Positions 8,101 to 14,795 of a stretch of DNA of 18,745 nucleotides are shown piece after piece. Under the pieces are notes generated by a model. That model saw only the letters and a list, made by a program, of their open reading frames with translations. It was not told the origin of the DNA and did no database searches. Origin of the DNA: UBA9676 sp036522155 (GTDB lineage: Bacteria; Actinomycetota; Actinomycetes; Streptosporangiales; Streptosporangiaceae); contig DATDGI010000171.1 of the NCBI GenBank assembly GCA_036522155.1, forward strand, positions 1 to 18,745, written 5' to 3'. Every line of letters starts with the position of its first letter. The stretch's first letter is position 1. The translations under genes were made by a program, and so were the position numbers.

Positions 8101-8857
8101 GCGGGAGCTGACCGAGACCGCGCACGAGCGGCTGGCCACCATCGCCCAGCACACCGAGGCCGGGGCGGGCATGTACGTGGCGCTCAAGGATCTGGAGATC
8201 CGCGGGGCCGGCAACCTGCTCGGCGGCGAGCAGTCCGGGCACATCGCCGGGGTCGGGTTCGACCTGTACGTGCGGATGATCGGCGAGGCGGTCAGCGAGC
8301 TGCGCGACTCCGGCCCGGCCGAGCGGCCGGAAGTCCGGGTGGAGCTGCCGGTCAACGCGCACATCCCGCACGAGTACGTGCCGGGCGAGCGGCTGCGGCT
8401 TGAGGCCTACACGGCGATCGCGGCGATCGGCTCCGACGGCGACATCGCCGCCGTGCACGCCGAACTGGCCGACCGTTACGGCCCGCCGCCGGAGCCGGTG
8501 CTCGGCCTGCTGGCCGTGGCCCGGCTGCGCGTCCAGGCCCGCCGGGCCGGGCTGACCGACATCACCCAGCAGGGCACGCACATCCGGTTCTCGCCGGTGG
8601 AGCTGCCCGATTCGCGGCAGGTACGCGTGCAGCGGCTGTACCCGAAGACCGTGCTGAAGCCCGCGGTGCGTAGCATGCTCGTACCGGTGCCCAGGGCCGT
8701 CCCCGGGCGCCCGCCGTCAGCCCCGGTACCGCCGGGCGCGCCCCTGCTCCGCGATCAGGAACTGCTGGCCTGGTGCGCGCAGCTGGTCGCGGACATCTTG
8801 GGGGACGCCGGGCGGGCCCCGGCGGCTCCGGTCGGCCAGGGCGGACCGGACGCATGA
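5138..8857 (+). CDS. mfd: Transcription-repair coupling factor Mfd
   Basis: A 1239-residue SF2 translocase that removes RNA polymerase stalled at DNA damage and recruits UvrA. In order: UvrB-like N-terminal domains (about 10-350), the RNA-polymerase-interacting region starting near GDYVVHEQHGVGRYL (about 543), and the translocase core with Walker A GDVGYGKT (697-704) and the DEEQ box (798-801). Then come SATPIPRTLEM, the second RecA lobe with STTIVESGLDIPN and QLRGRVGRG, and the C-terminal regulatory domain (about 1080-1190). Length fits the family. A Gly/Asp/Pro-rich insert at about 377-420 separates the UvrB-like part from the next domain. GTG at 5138 is the first plausible start. The lipoprotein gene begins at or just after its end. 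Confidence 0.96.
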   Translation: MSLGGLLSVINGDPVLAEALGPAGTDQARAGGDFTAPPALRPFLAAALATAPGQAGQGRFVLAVTANAREAEELTEALTSLLPGDEVAYFPAWETLPHERISPASDTCGRRLAVLRRLAHPDPDDPRTGPLRVVVTPIRGLLQPLVGGLGDIAPVSLRPGEAADLGDVVTSLAEIGYARTDMVERRGELAVRGGIVDVFPPTEEHPLRVEFFGDQVEEIRQFRVADQRSLGAADGLWAAPCRELLLTPAVRDRAKQLADEHPELADVLGKLAEGMTVDGMEAFAPVLAGRMELLLDCLPAGAAVLACDPERIRARAADLVRTSREFLAASWVNAAAGGQVPIDLGAAAFRSITEVRAAADRLGQPWWSVTPFASPDALAPDGQAGDGPGPDGPGGDGTLPGAAGGDGPGDSDGGDGGRRAFGINAVPAEGYRGDTSRALADVRRWLAGRWRVVLVTEGHGPAQRLAELLRADGLGARLGDLGEPPEPGVPYVTTGLISHGFTWEAAGLAVICEADLTGQRTGSRDTRRMPSRRRGGIDPLQLSTGDYVVHEQHGVGRYLEMTSRTIQGATREYLVIEYAPAKRGQPADRLYVPTDQLDQVTRYVGGEAPVLHRLGGADWAKTKGRARKAVRQIASELIRLYSARMASAGHAFGSDTPWQRELEDAFPYVETADQLGAIDEVKADMERPVPMDRLICGDVGYGKTEIAVRAAFKAVQDSRQVAVLVPTTLLAAQHYTTFSERYAPFPVVVRPLSRFQSDAQVAATLAGLADGTVDVVIGTHRLLSPETRFARLGLVVLDEEQRFGVEHKEYLKRLRTEVDVLAMSATPIPRTLEMGVAGIREMSTILTPPEERHPVLTLVGPYDEKQIAAAIRRELLRDGQTFVVHNRVASINKVAARIAELVPEARVVAAHGQMNEHQLERIMGQFLDREHDVLVSTTIVESGLDIPNANTLIVDRADAYGLSQLHQLRGRVGRGTERAYAYFLFPPERELTETAHERLATIAQHTEAGAGMYVALKDLEIRGAGNLLGGEQSGHIAGVGFDLYVRMIGEAVSELRDSGPAERPEVRVELPVNAHIPHEYVPGERLRLEAYTAIAAIGSDGDIAAVHAELADRYGPPPEPVLGLLAVARLRVQARRAGLTDITQQGTHIRFSPVELPDSRQVRVQRLYPKTVLKPAVRSMLVPVPRAVPGRPPSAPVPPGAPLLRDQELLAWCAQLVADILGDAGRAPAAPVGQGGPDA

Positions 8858-8871
8858 GGAGGGACTTCGTC

Positions 8872-9546
8872 GTGCTCCGCACTTCGATCACAGTGACCGC
8901 GGCCGTACTGGCCGTGCTGGCCGGGGTGACCGCCTGCGGCACGCTCCAGATGGGATCGGCCGCGATCGTCGGCAACCAGGGGATCTCGACCGCCACCCTG
9001 ACCAACGAGGTCAGCGACCTCACCACCAGCTACCACCACAGCAGCGGCGCGCTCCAGCTGCAGTTCCCGCTGTCGCAGGCACCGCAGCAGGTGCTGGCGT
9101 GGCTGGTCAGGTTCCGCATCCGGGACGCGATGGCGGCCCGCAACCACCTCAGCGTGACCCGGGCGGACAGTGAGCGGGCCCAGGCCACGATCGCCGCCCA
9201 GGCCCGGCAGAGCCACACCACGCTGGCCGACCTGGCGGTGGCGAACGGGCTGCCGCCCGACCTGCTGCCCGACCTCGGCCGCTACCAGGCGATCGAGCTG
9301 GCGCTGGTCAGCAAGCTGGACGGCGGCCGGCTGCCGACCACGCAGGCGGCGCTGAGCAATCTGTCCGCCAGGTTCGACGCCGCCCAGTGCCACGCTGCCA
9401 AGAGCCTGGCCATCCGGATCAACCCGCAGTTCGGCCGGCTGGACTACGGCCAGCTCACGGTCGTCCCGGCGGCCGCGAATCTGTCCGCGCCACAGGCTGG
9501 GGTGCCCACGCCGTCGGCGAAGCTGCAGCTGACCCCGCCGTGCTAG
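8872..9546 (+). CDS. SurA N-terminal domain-like lipoprotein
   Basis: A 224-residue exported lipoprotein. A hydrophobic signal (SITVTAAVLAVLAGVTAC) ends in the lipobox VTAC, followed by a small region and helices typical of the SurA/PrsA N-terminal chaperone fold. No parvulin PPIase domain follows, so a chaperone or scaffold role is more likely than isomerase activity. I chose GTG at 8872 because GAGGAGGGA lies just before it; ATG at 8854, overlapping the mfd stop, would add MRRDFV and is possible. In mycobacteria the lipoprotein gene lpqU occupies the same neighbourhood with mazG and eno, although order differs. Its position between mfd and mazG is conserved in many actinobacteria. Confidence 0.8.
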   Translation: MLRTSITVTAAVLAVLAGVTACGTLQMGSAAIVGNQGISTATLTNEVSDLTTSYHHSSGALQLQFPLSQAPQQVLAWLVRFRIRDAMAARNHLSVTRADSERAQATIAAQARQSHTTLADLAVANGLPPDLLPDLGRYQAIELALVSKLDGGRLPTTQAALSNLSARFDAAQCHAAKSLAIRINPQFGRLDYGQLTVVPAAANLSAPQAGVPTPSAKLQLTPPC

Positions 9547-9559
9547 TACCCGGCTGCCC

Positions 9560-10258
9560 GTGACTGCCGACCTGCCCGCCCAGCCCGCGGCGCCGGGCTC
9601 GGCGCTGCTGCGGCTGGTCGAGGTCATGGACAGGCTGCGGGTCTCCTGCCCGTGGGACCGCAAGCAGACTCACCAGTCGCTGGCGCCGCACCTGCTGGAG
9701 GAGTGCTACGAGGCGCTGGACGCGCTGGAGAGCGGCGACCCGGCGGCGCTGCGGGACGAGCTCGGCGACGTGCTGCTGCAGGTGGTGTTCCAGGCCAGGA
9801 TCGCCGCGGACCGGACCGACGGCACCGGCTACGCCATCGACGATGTGGCCGAGGGGATCATCGCCAAGCTGGTCCGGCGGCACCCGCATGTGTTTGGCGA
9901 CGTCACCGTGTCCGGTGCGGACGAGGTCATCAGCAACTGGGACACCATCAAGGCGGCCGAGCGCGCGGCCGGGCCCGGTGAGCCCGGCTCCGCGCTGGAC
10001 TCGGTCCCGTTCGGGCAGCCCGCGCTGACCCTCGCGGCCCAGCTGCAGCGCCGCGCCGAACGGGCCGGCGCACCGGCCGGCCTGGCCGCCCTGCCGGCCG
10101 GGCCCGGTGAGCAGCCGGTCAGTGACCTGGGCGCGGAGCTGTTCGCGCTGGTGGCGCGGGCGCGCACGGCCGGGGTCGACCCCGAGCTGGAACTGCGGGC
10201 CGCGGCCCGGGCCTACCGCGACCGCGTCCGCGCCTGGGAGTACACCACTCACGGCTGA
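9560..10258 (+). CDS. mazG: Nucleoside triphosphate pyrophosphohydrolase MazG
   Basis: A 232-residue all-alpha NTP pyrophosphatase that hydrolyses (d)NTPs, including damaged ones, to NMP and pyrophosphate. The metal-binding EExxE...ExxD signature is present as EECYE (47-51) and DELGD (66-70). LRVSCPWDRKQTHQSLAPHL before it is characteristic of MazG, as is VRRHPHVFGD. The second MazG repeat of the E. coli enzyme is short and degenerate here, as usual in actinobacteria. The start is GTG at 9560, 13 nt after the lipoprotein stop. It probably shares a transcript with the preceding genes. Confidence 0.93.
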   Translation: MTADLPAQPAAPGSALLRLVEVMDRLRVSCPWDRKQTHQSLAPHLLEECYEALDALESGDPAALRDELGDVLLQVVFQARIAADRTDGTGYAIDDVAEGIIAKLVRRHPHVFGDVTVSGADEVISNWDTIKAAERAAGPGEPGSALDSVPFGQPALTLAAQLQRRAERAGAPAGLAALPAGPGEQPVSDLGAELFALVARARTAGVDPELELRAAARAYRDRVRAWEYTTHG

Positions 10259-10281
10259 AGCCCGCGCCGGGCGCGGAGTTC

Positions 10282-10333
10282 CATGATCACGAATCGTGTC
10301 AGTGATGATGACCGAGCGGATTCCGTGATCATG
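10282..10333. repeat. inverted repeat CATGATCACG-AATC / GATTCCGTGATCATG between mazG and eno
   Basis: The left arm CATGATCACGAATC (10282-10295) and the right arm GATTCCGTGATCATG (10319-10333) are complementary apart from one extra base, across 23 nt. The arms contain TGATCA, which is itself palindromic. It begins 24 nt after the mazG stop. It could be a terminator without U-tract, an operator or a dispersed intergenic repeat. Confidence 0.55.
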
Positions 10334-10392
10334 CTGGTAGCGGGCTGGCGGCGGGACGGCGTGGCCGGTGCGCGGGGGCGGGGCCGCTCGAT

Positions 10393-10398
10393 TAGGCT
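10393..10398 (+). promoter_or_regulatory. possible -10 element for eno
   Basis: TAGGCT, of the actinobacterial TAnnnT type, lies 39 nt before the eno start within CGATTAGGCTCC. No good -35 box sits 17 nt upstream, so this is only a candidate. Confidence 0.3.
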
Positions 10399-10436
10399 CC
10401 GTAAGCGATACCTCGACGCAGCACCCGGGAGCACGC

Positions 10437-11720
10437 GTGGCCGCCATCGAAGCCGTCTTCGCCCGGCAGATCCTCGACTCGCGGGGGAATCCGACGCTGG
10501 AAGCGGAGGTGGAGCTGGACGATGGCTCCGCGGGCCGGGCGGCGGCGCCGAGCGGCGCCTCGACCGGCGCCGCCGAGGCCGTGGAACTGCGCGACGGCGG
10601 CAACGACTACGGCGGCAAGGCGGTCACCCGGGCGGTCGCGCTGGTCACCGACGAGATCGAGGAGGCGCTGCTCGGCTTCGATGCCGACGACCAGCGCCGG
10701 ATCGACCAGGCGCTGATCGACCTGGACCGGACCCCGGACAAGTCACGCCTCGGCGCCAACGCGATCGTCGCCGTCAGCATGGCCGTGGCCAGGGCGGCCG
10801 CCGTCTCCGCGGGCCTGCCCCTGTTCCGTTACCTGGGCGGCCCGAACGCCCACCTCCTGCCCGTGCCCATGATGAATATCCTCAACGGCGGTGCCCACGC
10901 CGACAACAGCGTCGACATCCAGGAGTTCATGATCGCTCCCGTCGGGGCGGCCACGTTCGGGGAGGCTCTCCGCTGGGGGGCCGAGACGTATCACGCGCTG
11001 AAAGCCGTTCTCAAGCAGCACGGGCTCGCCACCGGGGTGGGGGATGAGGGCGGTTTCGCGCCCGACCTGGCCCACAACCGGGCCGCGCTCGACCTGATCG
11101 TGGAGGCCATCGGCAAGGCCGGGTTCACCCCGGGCGCGGACATCGCGCTGGCCGTCGACGCCGCGGCCACCGAGTTCTACGGCGACGGCGGGTACCAGTT
11201 CGAGGGCGCGCCGCACACCGCCGCGGAGATGACCGCCCTGTACGCGGAGTGGCTGGACGCTTATCCCATCGTCTCGCTGGAGGATCCGCTGGCCGAGGAG
11301 GACTGGGCCGGCTGGACCGCGCTGACCGGCGCCCTTGGCGGGCGGGTGCAGATCGTCGGCGACGACATCTTCGTCACCAACCCGGACCGGCTCCGCCGGG
11401 GCATCACCGAGATGGCGGCGAACGCGCTGCTGGTCAAGGTGAACCAGATCGGCACGATCACCGAGACCCTGGACGCGGTCTCGCTGGCCCACCGCAGCGG
11501 TTTCGCCTGCATGATCAGTCACCGGTCGGGCGAGACAGAAGACACCACCATCGCCGACCTCGCGGTGGCGACCAACTGCGGCCAGATCAAGACCGGGGCC
11601 CCGGCCCGGTCCGAGCGGGTGGCCAAGTACAACCAGCTGCTGCGGATCGAGGAACTGCTCGATGACGCCGCCGCCTACGCGGGCCAGGCCGCATTCCCCC
11701 GGACGCCGCCGGGACCGTGA
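10437..11720 (+). CDS. eno: Enolase (phosphopyruvate hydratase)
   Basis: A 427-residue glycolytic enzyme converting 2-phosphoglycerate to phosphoenolpyruvate, also part of RNA-processing complexes in some bacteria. Visible motifs are ARQILDSRGNPT at the N-terminus, PSGASTGAAEAVELRDGG, catalytic E204 in GDEGGF, metal ligands D241, E282 (LEDPLAEED) and D309 (VGDD), catalytic K334 in VKVNQIGT, and SHRSGETEDT (361-370). The frame is open from 10368, but I chose GTG at 10437 because it gives the standard start (VAAIEAVFARQILD) and length, with GGGAG upstream. The end overlaps the start of the next gene, so it heads an overlapping gene series. Confidence 0.97.
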   Translation: MAAIEAVFARQILDSRGNPTLEAEVELDDGSAGRAAAPSGASTGAAEAVELRDGGNDYGGKAVTRAVALVTDEIEEALLGFDADDQRRIDQALIDLDRTPDKSRLGANAIVAVSMAVARAAAVSAGLPLFRYLGGPNAHLLPVPMMNILNGGAHADNSVDIQEFMIAPVGAATFGEALRWGAETYHALKAVLKQHGLATGVGDEGGFAPDLAHNRAALDLIVEAIGKAGFTPGADIALAVDAAATEFYGDGGYQFEGAPHTAAEMTALYAEWLDAYPIVSLEDPLAEEDWAGWTALTGALGGRVQIVGDDIFVTNPDRLRRGITEMAANALLVKVNQIGTITETLDAVSLAHRSGFACMISHRSGETEDTTIADLAVATNCGQIKTGAPARSERVAKYNQLLRIEELLDDAAAYAGQAAFPRTPPGP

Positions 11721-12124
11721 TGCCTGAGCGCAGGCGGCCGCAGCCAGCCGACCGGGCCCGGCTCACCAGCCGGGCGGCCGTACTGGCCGTGGTGATCTGC
11801 GCGATCGCGCTGAGCCTGGCCTACCCGGTGCGCGAGTACATCGCCCAGTCCCGCCAGATCGATCAGCTGCTGGCGCAGCGGCAGGTGATGCTGACCCAGC
11901 TGCAGACCCTGCAGCGGGAACAGCGGCGGCTCGGCGATCCCGCCTACGTCGAGCAGCTCGCCCGGGACCGGCTGCACTTCTGCCTGACCGGCCAGACCTG
12001 CTACGTCATCATCGACGGCGGGTCACGGCGTGGCGCCGGGCACGCGGCGCTGGTGGCGGGCACGCCCTGGTACGAGCGGCTGTGGCACTCGGTCCAGCAG
12101 GCGGACCGGACCAAGCCGCAGTGA
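11717..12124 (+). CDS. Septum formation initiator family protein (FtsB/DivIC-like)
   Basis: A 135-residue bitopic membrane protein of the divisome. After a basic cytosolic N-terminus there is one membrane helix (about 20-38). A heptad-like coiled coil with QSRQIDQLLAQRQVML and LQTLQREQRRL follows, then the family end motif DPAYVEQLARDRLHF and CYVII. FtsB-type proteins link FtsQ and FtsL in the septal complex. The gene starts with GTG at 11717 overlapping the eno stop as GTGA; ATG at 11720 is an equally close alternative. It lies immediately downstream of eno, as in most bacteria that have this gene. A Cys pair around TGQTCY is slightly unusual. Confidence 0.88.
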   Translation: MMPERRRPQPADRARLTSRAAVLAVVICAIALSLAYPVREYIAQSRQIDQLLAQRQVMLTQLQTLQREQRRLGDPAYVEQLARDRLHFCLTGQTCYVIIDGGSRRGAGHAALVAGTPWYERLWHSVQQADRTKPQ

Positions 12125-12750
12125 CCGCCCAGGAGAGGGCCGATGTGGCGGCCAGCGAACCTGACACGGCGGTGGCGGGACCGGTTACGGCCGGCATGAC
12201 GGTGACGGGGCCGGTAACGGCCGGCCTGCCGGTGGCGGGGCCGGGAACGCCGGCCGCCGACGTGGCGGTGGTTGAGCGGCAGCTGCGCCGCGCGCCGCGG
12301 GGCGTCCGCCGGGTGGCCCACCGCTGCCCGTGCGGGCTGCCGGACGTGGTGGAGACCGCGCCCCGGCTGCCCGGCGGCACCCCGTTCCCGACGCTGTACT
12401 ACCTGACCTGCCCGCGCGCGGTGGCCGCGGTCAGCGGGCTGGAGGCGTCCGGGATGATGCGGCAGCTGAGGCAGCGGCTGGCGGGCGACGCGGAGCTGCG
12501 CCGGGCCTACCTCGCCGCCCACCGCGACTACCTGGCCCGGCGGGACGGCGCGGCCCGCGCCGCCGGGGTGGAACCGCTGCCCCCGGGCACCCAGAGCGCG
12601 GGCGGGATGCCCGACCGGGTCAAGTGCCTGCACGCGCTGGTCGCGCACGAACTCGCGGTACCCGGCGCGAACCCGCTCGGGCGGGAAGCGGCCGAGGCGG
12701 CCGGTCCCTGGTGGCAGGCCGGCCCGTGCGTGGATTCCGGCCCCCCGTGA
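12121..12750 (+). CDS. DUF501 domain-containing protein
   Basis: A 209-residue protein with an N-terminal low-complexity segment, then a DUF501 core beginning near VERQLRRAPRGVRRVAHRC. The core has CPCGLPDVVET, PFPTLYYLTCPRA and, near the end, PDRVKCLHALVAHEL. These cysteines and histidines are conserved in the family and could bind metal, but no biochemical function is established. The start is GTG at 12121, overlapping the previous stop as GTGA. Residues 18-47 comprise three copies of a ten-residue repeat (V-A/T-G-P-...). The neighbours ftsB-like and ppx are the standard actinobacterial context. Confidence 0.88.
   Translation: MTAQERADVAASEPDTAVAGPVTAGMTVTGPVTAGLPVAGPGTPAADVAVVERQLRRAPRGVRRVAHRCPCGLPDVVETAPRLPGGTPFPTLYYLTCPRAVAAVSGLEASGMMRQLRQRLAGDAELRRAYLAAHRDYLARRDGAARAAGVEPLPPGTQSAGGMPDRVKCLHALVAHELAVPGANPLGREAAEAAGPWWQAGPCVDSGPP
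12172..12261 (+). repeat. three 30-bp in-frame repeats in the DUF501 gene
   Basis: Units at 12172-12201, 12202-12231 and 12232-12261 encode VAGPVTAGMT, VTGPVTAGLP and VAGPGTPAAD. The exact 30-bp period keeps the frame and points to local tandem duplication in the N-terminal linker. Confidence 0.75.
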
Positions 12751-13712
12751 CCGCCGCAATCCGGGTGGCCGCGATCGACTGCGGCACGAACTCGCTGCGG
12801 CTGCTGGTGGCCGACCTGGACCCGCACGCCCGCACGCTGGCCGACGTAGACCGGCGGATGGAGATCGTCAGGCTCGGGCAGGGGGTGGACGCCACCGGGC
12901 GGCTGGCCCCGGACGCGCTGGCCCGGACGCTGCGGGTGCTGGCCGGTTACGCCGGGATCGTGGCCGCGGCCGGCGCGACGGCGGTGCGGATGGTGGCGAC
13001 CAGTGCCACCAGGGACGCGGCCAACTCGGCCGAGTTCGTCGCCGGGGTGCGCGACGTGCTCGGCATCGTCCCCGAGGTGCTCACCGGCGATGACGAGGCC
13101 CGGCTGTCCTTCACCGGCGCGACCACGGAACTGGTCGCCGGGCCGGGGCTGGCGCCCCCGCCGTACCTGGTCGCCGACATTGGCGGCGGTTCCACCGAGT
13201 TCGTGCTGGGGGACCCGGGACGGGTGACCGCGGCCGTGTCGGTGGACATCGGCTGCGTCCGGATGACCGAGCGTCACCTCCAGGGGGACCCGCCGTCCGC
13301 GGCCGAGGTGGCGGCGGCCCGGGCCGACATCGACGCGGCGCTGGACGTGGTGGCCGCGAAGATCCCGGTTGCGGACGCCCGCACGCTGGTCGGCCTGGCC
13401 GGGTCGGTGACCACGGTGGCCGCGCTCGCGCTCGGGCTGGACAGCTACGACGCGGCGCGCATTCACCACGCCCGGATCCCGGTCAGCCAGGTGCGTGCGC
13501 AGACGGCCGGGCTGCTCGCGCTGCCGCAGGCGGGCCGGGCGCGGCTGGCGGTGATGCACCCAGGCCGGGTGGATGTGATCGGCGGCGGCGCGATGGTGCT
13601 GACGGCGATCATGGACCGGTTCGGGTTCGGTGAGGTGCTGGTCAGCGAGCACGACATCCTGGACGGCATCGCCTGGTCGCTGGTCACGGGGGCCACGGAT
13701 GACCGCGCCTGA
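12747..13712 (+). CDS. ppx: Exopolyphosphatase / guanosine pentaphosphate phosphatase (Ppx/GppA)
   Basis: A 321-residue ASKHA-fold phosphatase. N-terminal phosphate loop AAIDCGTNSLRLLVAD (9-24), MVATSATRDAAN, the region TGDDEARLSF and the second phosphate loop VADIGGGSTEFVLG are all present; GLAGSVTT and VIGGGAMVL follow. It probably degrades polyphosphate or pppGpp and so touches the stringent response. Length matches the short actinobacterial enzymes without the C-terminal HD domain. The acidic stretch reads DDEA rather than the more common EEA at the position of the catalytic glutamate, a conservative change. The start is GTG at 12747, overlapping the DUF501 stop as GTGA. Confidence 0.92.
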   Translation: MTAAIRVAAIDCGTNSLRLLVADLDPHARTLADVDRRMEIVRLGQGVDATGRLAPDALARTLRVLAGYAGIVAAAGATAVRMVATSATRDAANSAEFVAGVRDVLGIVPEVLTGDDEARLSFTGATTELVAGPGLAPPPYLVADIGGGSTEFVLGDPGRVTAAVSVDIGCVRMTERHLQGDPPSAAEVAAARADIDAALDVVAAKIPVADARTLVGLAGSVTTVAALALGLDSYDAARIHHARIPVSQVRAQTAGLLALPQAGRARLAVMHPGRVDVIGGGAMVLTAIMDRFGFGEVLVSEHDILDGIAWSLVTGATDDRA

Positions 13713-14535
13713 CTCACCCGCCGGGCCGGTGCCGCCGGGGACCGGCTGGCCGGACGATCCGGCCACCGCCGCCACGCCGGTCGCCCATGATGCCGCGCAG
13801 GTGCGCGCGCTGGCCGATGGCGCGGTCTCGCTGGCCGAGCTGGTGGCCCGGCAGTCGGTCTGCCGCGCGTGCCCGCGGCTGGTCGAATGGCGGGAGCGGG
13901 TGGCGGCGGCCAAGCGGCCGTCGTCGCGCACCGAGGACTACTGGGGCCGCCCGGTCGCCGGCTGGGGTGACGGCGAGCCGGAGGTGCTGATCGTCGGTCT
14001 CGCCCCGGCGGCGCACGGCGGCAACCGGACCGGCCGGATCTTCACCGGGGACCGCAGCGGTGACGTCCTGTTCGCCTCGCTCCACCGGTGCGGGCTGGCC
14101 GCCCAGCCAACGTCGGTCGCGGCCGGGGACGGGCAGCGGCTCATCAAGACCCGGATGGTCGCCGCCGTGCGCTGCGCCCCGCCGGTGAACAAGCCGACCG
14201 TGACCGAGCGCGACACCTGCGCGCCCTGGCTGAACGCCGAGTACGCGCTGGTCGCGGACTCGGTCCGGGTGATCGTGTGCCTGGGCGGTTTCGCCTGGCA
14301 GGCGATGTGGCCGGTGCTCCGGTCGGCCGGATTCACACTGCCCCGGCCCCGGCCCGCCTTCGGCCACGGCGCCGAGACCCGGCTCGCCGCCGCTGGCCAC
14401 GGCCCGGCGGGCGGACTGGTACTGATCGGTTGCTACCACCCGAGCCAGCAGAACACGTTCACCGGCCGGGTCACGCCCGCCATGCTCGATGCCGTTTTCC
14501 GGCGAGCATTGGCGCTGGCGAATCGGGCGGAATGA
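13699..14535 (+). CDS. Uracil-DNA glycosylase, family 5 (UdgB-type, Fe-S)
   Basis: A 278-residue base-excision repair enzyme that removes uracil, and in this family also hypoxanthine, from DNA. Motif A reads GLAPAAHGGNRTGRIFTGD (100-118), the active-site end motif is HPSQQNTFTGR (247-257), and four cysteines C55, C58, C159 and C174 are placed as for the 4Fe-4S cluster. Motif A has Ala rather than a catalytic Asp/Asn, as is typical of family 5. The start is ATG at 13699, overlapping ppx by 14 nt; a longer frame to 13630 lies wholly inside ppx and has no family similarity. It ends the overlapping gene series that starts with eno, and no gene follows for 550 bp apart from the tRNA-like gene. Confidence 0.92.
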   Translation: MTAPDSPAGPVPPGTGWPDDPATAATPVAHDAAQVRALADGAVSLAELVARQSVCRACPRLVEWRERVAAAKRPSSRTEDYWGRPVAGWGDGEPEVLIVGLAPAAHGGNRTGRIFTGDRSGDVLFASLHRCGLAAQPTSVAAGDGQRLIKTRMVAAVRCAPPVNKPTVTERDTCAPWLNAEYALVADSVRVIVCLGGFAWQAMWPVLRSAGFTLPRPRPAFGHGAETRLAAAGHGPAGGLVLIGCYHPSQQNTFTGRVTPAMLDAVFRRALALANRAE

Positions 14536-14721
14536 CCACCCTTCCGGCCCCAACGGTCACTCGCAGTCACTCTCTGTATACAATCTTTCCAAGATAAAGT
14601 AAAATCGTAACGCTCTGCATTCGGCGCTCATCTCGGAATTGAATATGTGCCCCTCGGGAAATCTTTCTCCACCCATTGAAGGGCCTCGAATTATCCGGCC
14701 CAGCCGGGGTATCCTTATCCC
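14536..14721. other. AT-enriched intergenic region upstream of the tRNA-like gene
   Basis: Far less GC-rich than the coding regions, with runs such as CAATCTTTCC and AGATAAAGTAAAATCG. It contains TATACAAT at 14577-14584, which resembles a -10 box on the plus strand, and TATCCT at 14710-14715 close to the tRNA 5' end. No ORF or terminator was identified. The region probably holds the tRNA promoter. Confidence 0.4.
14577..14584 (+). promoter_or_regulatory. possible -10-like element TATACAAT
   Basis: TATACAAT contains TACAAT, close to the -10 consensus, and is rare in such GC-rich DNA. No convincing -35 box is seen 17 nt upstream. A transcript starting near 14590 would run through the tRNA-like gene. 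The same octamer lies on the minus strand at 347-354 and 14909-14916. Confidence 0.3.
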
Positions 14722-14795
14722 GCCCCCGTAGCCCAAAGGAAGAGGCCGGCCCCCTAAAAGGGTCCCCAGTGTCGGTTCGAGCCCGACCGGGGGCA
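14722..14795 (+). tRNA. noncanonical class-I tRNA-like gene, anticodon UAA
   Basis: A 74-nt cloverleaf. The acceptor GCCCCCG (14722-14728) pairs perfectly with CGGGGGC (14788-14794), and A14795 is the discriminator. The T arm is GTCGG-TTCGAGC-CCGAC (14771-14787), also perfect. The anticodon stem GGCCC/GGGTC closes the loop CCTAAAA (14753-14759), giving anticodon TAA at 14755-14757. Two features are abnormal: position 33 is C instead of the near-universal U, and a UAA (Leu) anticodon goes with a 6-nt variable loop rather than the long arm of bacterial tRNA-Leu. The D stem GCCC/AGGC-like arm has a mismatch or bulged A. CCA is not encoded. It could be a functional unusual tRNA, a tRNA used outside the ribosome, or a decayed gene. 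Confidence 0.65.

Noticed and set aside
5153..8581. 1142-residue minus-strand ORF
   Set aside because: It lies antisense to mfd, has shadow composition (Gly/His/Arg/Gln-rich) and no domain.
12330..12746. N-terminal extension of ppx
   Set aside because: It overlaps DUF501 in another frame; the Ppx family starts at the GTG at 12747.
12528..13931. 467-residue minus-strand ORF
   Set aside because: It is a shadow of DUF501, ppx and the uracil-DNA glycosylase, with no recognisable motif.
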